Below, piece by piece: positions 3,686-5,629 of a stretch of 5,629 bases of DNA. The translations under genes were made by a program, and so were the position numbers. A model generated the notes under the pieces. The model was given only the letters and a program-made list of their open reading frames with translations, was not told the DNA's origin and searched no databases. Each line of letters opens with the position of its first letter. Positions within the stretch are counted from its first letter, which is position 1. This DNA is from Candidatus Omnitrophota bacterium (GTDB lineage Bacteria > Omnitrophota > Gorgyraeia > Gygaellales > Profunditerraquicolaceae). The stretch spans positions 1 to 5,629 of the forward strand of contig JAGUUJ010000063.1 of the NCBI GenBank assembly GCA_020063525.1. Reading direction: 5' to 3'.

Positions 3686-5629
3686 TTATCTGTTCTGAGC
3701 CCCGAACCTCTCTGCCAGGAGATTACAAATCAGAGAATGCACAGGGTTAATTTCAGCCTCGGTTAATGTGCGTCCATCAGAACGATAAAGACAGGATAAA
3801 GTTAGCCCCTTGAAACCAGGGGGGATTTGCTTGCCTTTATAGTAATCTACAACTGCGGCTTGCTTAAGCAAAGGCTGACCTTCCTCTTTGATTGCTTTTA
3901 ATATATCGCCTACCGATATCTCTTCTTTTAGGATAAGGCTTATATCTCTGGATATACCCGGATATATAGGCAGATGCGAAAACTTCTTGTTTAGATTTGT
4001 ACAAAACAGGAGCCTGCCCAAGGAAAATTCTAGCACAAATACATCTTTATTTTTTATATCCAGCTTATCCAAGACGGATTTCTCTAATTTCGCCATCAAG
4101 CCTATTTTTTCTCCACCGGCGTATACGGTTATTGCAGAAGTATTGTCTTTGGCGTTAAAATTATAATCTCTTACGCCCAACCGTGCAAATAAAGCCTCTA
4201 ATACTCCTTTTAAATGTAAGAGCCCGACAGGGTCTTTTATTAGTCCCTGTTCAAGCAACAAGGATTTTATTCCGCAAAGAGCAATACCTAACCTCAGTTC
4301 TTCATGGGTAGAGGCTTTTGACTGCGAGAATACCTTGGCAACTTCAAAGATATTGATGTAATCTTGTTTCTGATTAAGGTTGTAGGCAACGCAGGCAGCA
4401 AGACTGGGCATAAGCCCTGGCCTTAAAATCTCCTGTTCCTTACTTAAAGGATTAAGAATCTCTATAACCTGCGAGCCTTGGTCAATCCTAAAATCTCTCA
4501 ATAAATCCTTATCCATAAGACTGTAGGTAATCACTTCATTTAGCCCTAAACCCACAAGAATATTTTTTATTAAAGAAACTAAATCTCTGGCTTCGCCAAT
4601 ACTTACTTGCGGCTCAACCGAAGGCAAAGTCTGCGGAACATTTTCATAGCCGTATATCCTGGCTATCTCCTCAATTAAGTCTATCTCTGAGGTTACATCG
4701 GGCCGATGCGCCGGGATTTCAACTGCAAAATGCTCTTTTGTTTTTATTTTTGTTTTGAATTCCAGGCTGCTTAAAATTTTCTTTATCTTAGGCGCCGGGA
4801 TATCTATACCTAAGGTTTTATTTGCGACGGATAATCCTAAGATAATGCTTTTTCTTTTCGTCTTGATTGCACCCGAGCTCTTCACAAAAACACAACTTCC
4901 GCCCGCTGATTCCTGAATTAATTCTGCTGCCTGCCAGGATGCATTCTCTACGAGCTCTAGATTTACACCTCTTTCAAACCTATAAGAAGACTCACTCTGT
5001 ATCCCGAGATTGCGCCTACCTCGACGCACAACAATAGGATTAAACGCTGCTGCTTCTAAGAGGATATTTTTGGTGGCTTGCGTAACCTCTGTATCTTTGC
5101 TGCCCATTACACCAGCAACAGCCACAGGCCTCACTGAGTCTGCAATAACTAAAATATCCGGATTAAGCACTCTTTGTTCTGCGTCAATAGTAGTTATCTT
5201 TTCGCCTGGTTTCGCCCGACGCACAAATATTGCGTTCCCGTTTAATTTATCTAAATCAAAGGTATGCAAAGGTTCGCCTTGCTCAAATAAAATGTAGTTG
5301 GTGATATCTACGATATTATTCACGCTACGGCAGCCGATAAGTTCCAATCTCTTCATTAGCCAACTTGGCGAGGGTCCCACTTTAATATCTTTAATTATCT
5401 TGGCGGTGTATAGTGGGCAATCTTTTTTGTCTTCAATTTTAATCTGTAAGTTTCGGTGTTCGGTGTTCGGTGTTCGGTGTTCGCCCGAGAACCGATAACC
5501 GAGAACCGATAACCGAGAACCACCTCTTAGTTTTTTACCTGTAATTGCAGCTACTTCCCGTGCAATTCCCACTACGCTTAACCAATCCGGACGATTAGAA
5601 GTAACCTCGAGCTCGAATATAAAATCACC
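3686..5629 (-). CDS. pheT: Phenylalanine-tRNA ligase beta subunit, 5'-truncated by window edge
   Basis: The frame is open from the right edge, giving 647 residues; a full PheT is near 800, so about 150 N-terminal residues (most of the tRNA-binding OB domain) lie outside. With PheS it forms the alpha2beta2 enzyme that charges tRNA-Phe; the beta chain carries editing and tRNA-binding domains. The fragment opens with the hallmark LEVTSNRPDWLSVVGIAREVAA (EVTPNRPDCLS in most homologues). Next come the B3/B4 editing domain (SVNNIVDITNYILFEQGEPLHTFDLDKL, then VAVAGVMGSKDTEV and SESSYRFERGV), the B5 domain ending AHRPDVTSEIDLIEEIARIYGYE, the catalytic-like core (VITYSLM, NPLSKEQEILRPGLMPSL) and the C-terminal FDX-ACB domain (YPGISRDISLIL to DGRTLTEAEIN). 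The oddity is about 24 residues (fragment positions 37-59) with repetitive SVLGYR and TPNTEHR text, encoded by a palindromic repeat array. A GTG at 5570-5572 is internal, not the true start. Confidence 0.96.
   Translation of the reverse strand, partial: GDFIFELEVTSNRPDWLSVVGIAREVAAITGKKLRGGSRLSVLGYRFSGEHRTPNTEHRNLQIKIEDKKDCPLYTAKIIKDIKVGPSPSWLMKRLELIGCRSVNNIVDITNYILFEQGEPLHTFDLDKLNGNAIFVRRAKPGEKITTIDAEQRVLNPDILVIADSVRPVAVAGVMGSKDTEVTQATKNILLEAAAFNPIVVRRGRRNLGIQSESSYRFERGVNLELVENASWQAAELIQESAGGSCVFVKSSGAIKTKRKSIILGLSVANKTLGIDIPAPKIKKILSSLEFKTKIKTKEHFAVEIPAHRPDVTSEIDLIEEIARIYGYENVPQTLPSVEPQVSIGEARDLVSLIKNILVGLGLNEVITYSLMDKDLLRDFRIDQGSQVIEILNPLSKEQEILRPGLMPSLAACVAYNLNQKQDYINIFEVAKVFSQSKASTHEELRLGIALCGIKSLLLEQGLIKDPVGLLHLKGVLEALFARLGVRDYNFNAKDNTSAITVYAGGEKIGLMAKLEKSVLDKLDIKNKDVFVLEFSLGRLLFCTNLNKKFSHLPIYPGISRDISLILKEEISVGDILKAIKEEGQPLLKQAAVVDYYKGKQIPPGFKGLTLSCLYRSDGRTLTEAEINPVHSLICNLLAERFGAQNR
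5452..5521. repeat. In-frame palindromic heptamer array inside pheT
   Basis: On the plus strand, four tandem copies of ttcggtg (5452-5479) plus a partial ttcg are followed by about five heptamers alternating accgaga and accgata (5484-5521, the first being cccgaga). The two halves share the core ACCGA in opposite orientation. The minus-strand transcript can therefore fold into a long hairpin of repeated 5-base-pair helices (UCGGU with ACCGA) separated by 2x2 internal loops, with a short central loop at about 5480-5487. Seven is not a multiple of three, yet the total is compatible with the pheT frame, which reads through without a stop. The encoded residues lie between TGKKL and IKIEDKK, a variable linker before the editing domain. 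Origin by insertion is inferred from the low-complexity text absent from the usual PheT. Confidence 0.85.

Noticed and set aside
5452..5521. CRISPR array or direct-repeat origin interpretation of the heptamer array
   Set aside because: Units are only seven bases, contiguous with no spacers, and lie within an intact coding frame, which fits neither a CRISPR array nor a replication origin.

Overview
The window is a compact stretch of a bacterial chromosome of moderate GC. Every recognisable gene is on the minus strand, so transcription runs from high to low coordinates. In that order it holds: the 3' four-fifths of pheT (phenylalanyl-tRNA synthetase beta chain, open at the right edge); a structured RNA that looks like 6S RNA; rarA (replication-associated AAA+ ATPase); a cysteine-rich MetV-type protein (methylenetetrahydrofolate reductase C-terminal-like); a NifU/IscU-type Fe-S scaffold; 5-formyltetrahydrofolate cyclo-ligase; and the first 97 codons of rny (RNase Y, open at the left edge). 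Protein flavour and the MetV/folate genes suggest an anaerobe with Wood-Ljungdahl-type C1 metabolism. My best guess, from protein style only, is a Candidatus Omnitrophota-like lineage; this is not proven.

Layout. pheT ends at 3686. Two overlapping sigma70-like promoters follow in the 3622-3682 gap, then the 6S-like RNA (about 3463-3621). Its 3' end lies five bases before the rarA start codon, so rarA is probably expressed by readthrough. An 80-base gap after rarA carries a good extended -10 promoter (2094-2122) for a tight three-gene unit: metV, nifU-like (1-base gap) and the cyclo-ligase (overlapping the nifU-like gene). An 88-base gap with a strong Shine-Dalgarno site leads to rny. No gap exceeds 300 bases.

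How it fits together. MetV and the cyclo-ligase both act on one-carbon folates, and the Fe-S scaffold may supply clusters to MetV or its partner. The 6S RNA - cyclo-ligase association recalls the E. coli ssrS-ygfA pair, here split by rarA, metV and the scaffold gene.

The most unusual feature is a roughly 70-base palindromic array of heptamers (5452-5521) inserted in frame in the pheT coding sequence, in a linker of the protein. It behaves like a protein-coding palindromic element, comparable in principle to the Rickettsia RPEs. A second, smaller perfect palindrome lies at the 5' end of the cyclo-ligase gene.
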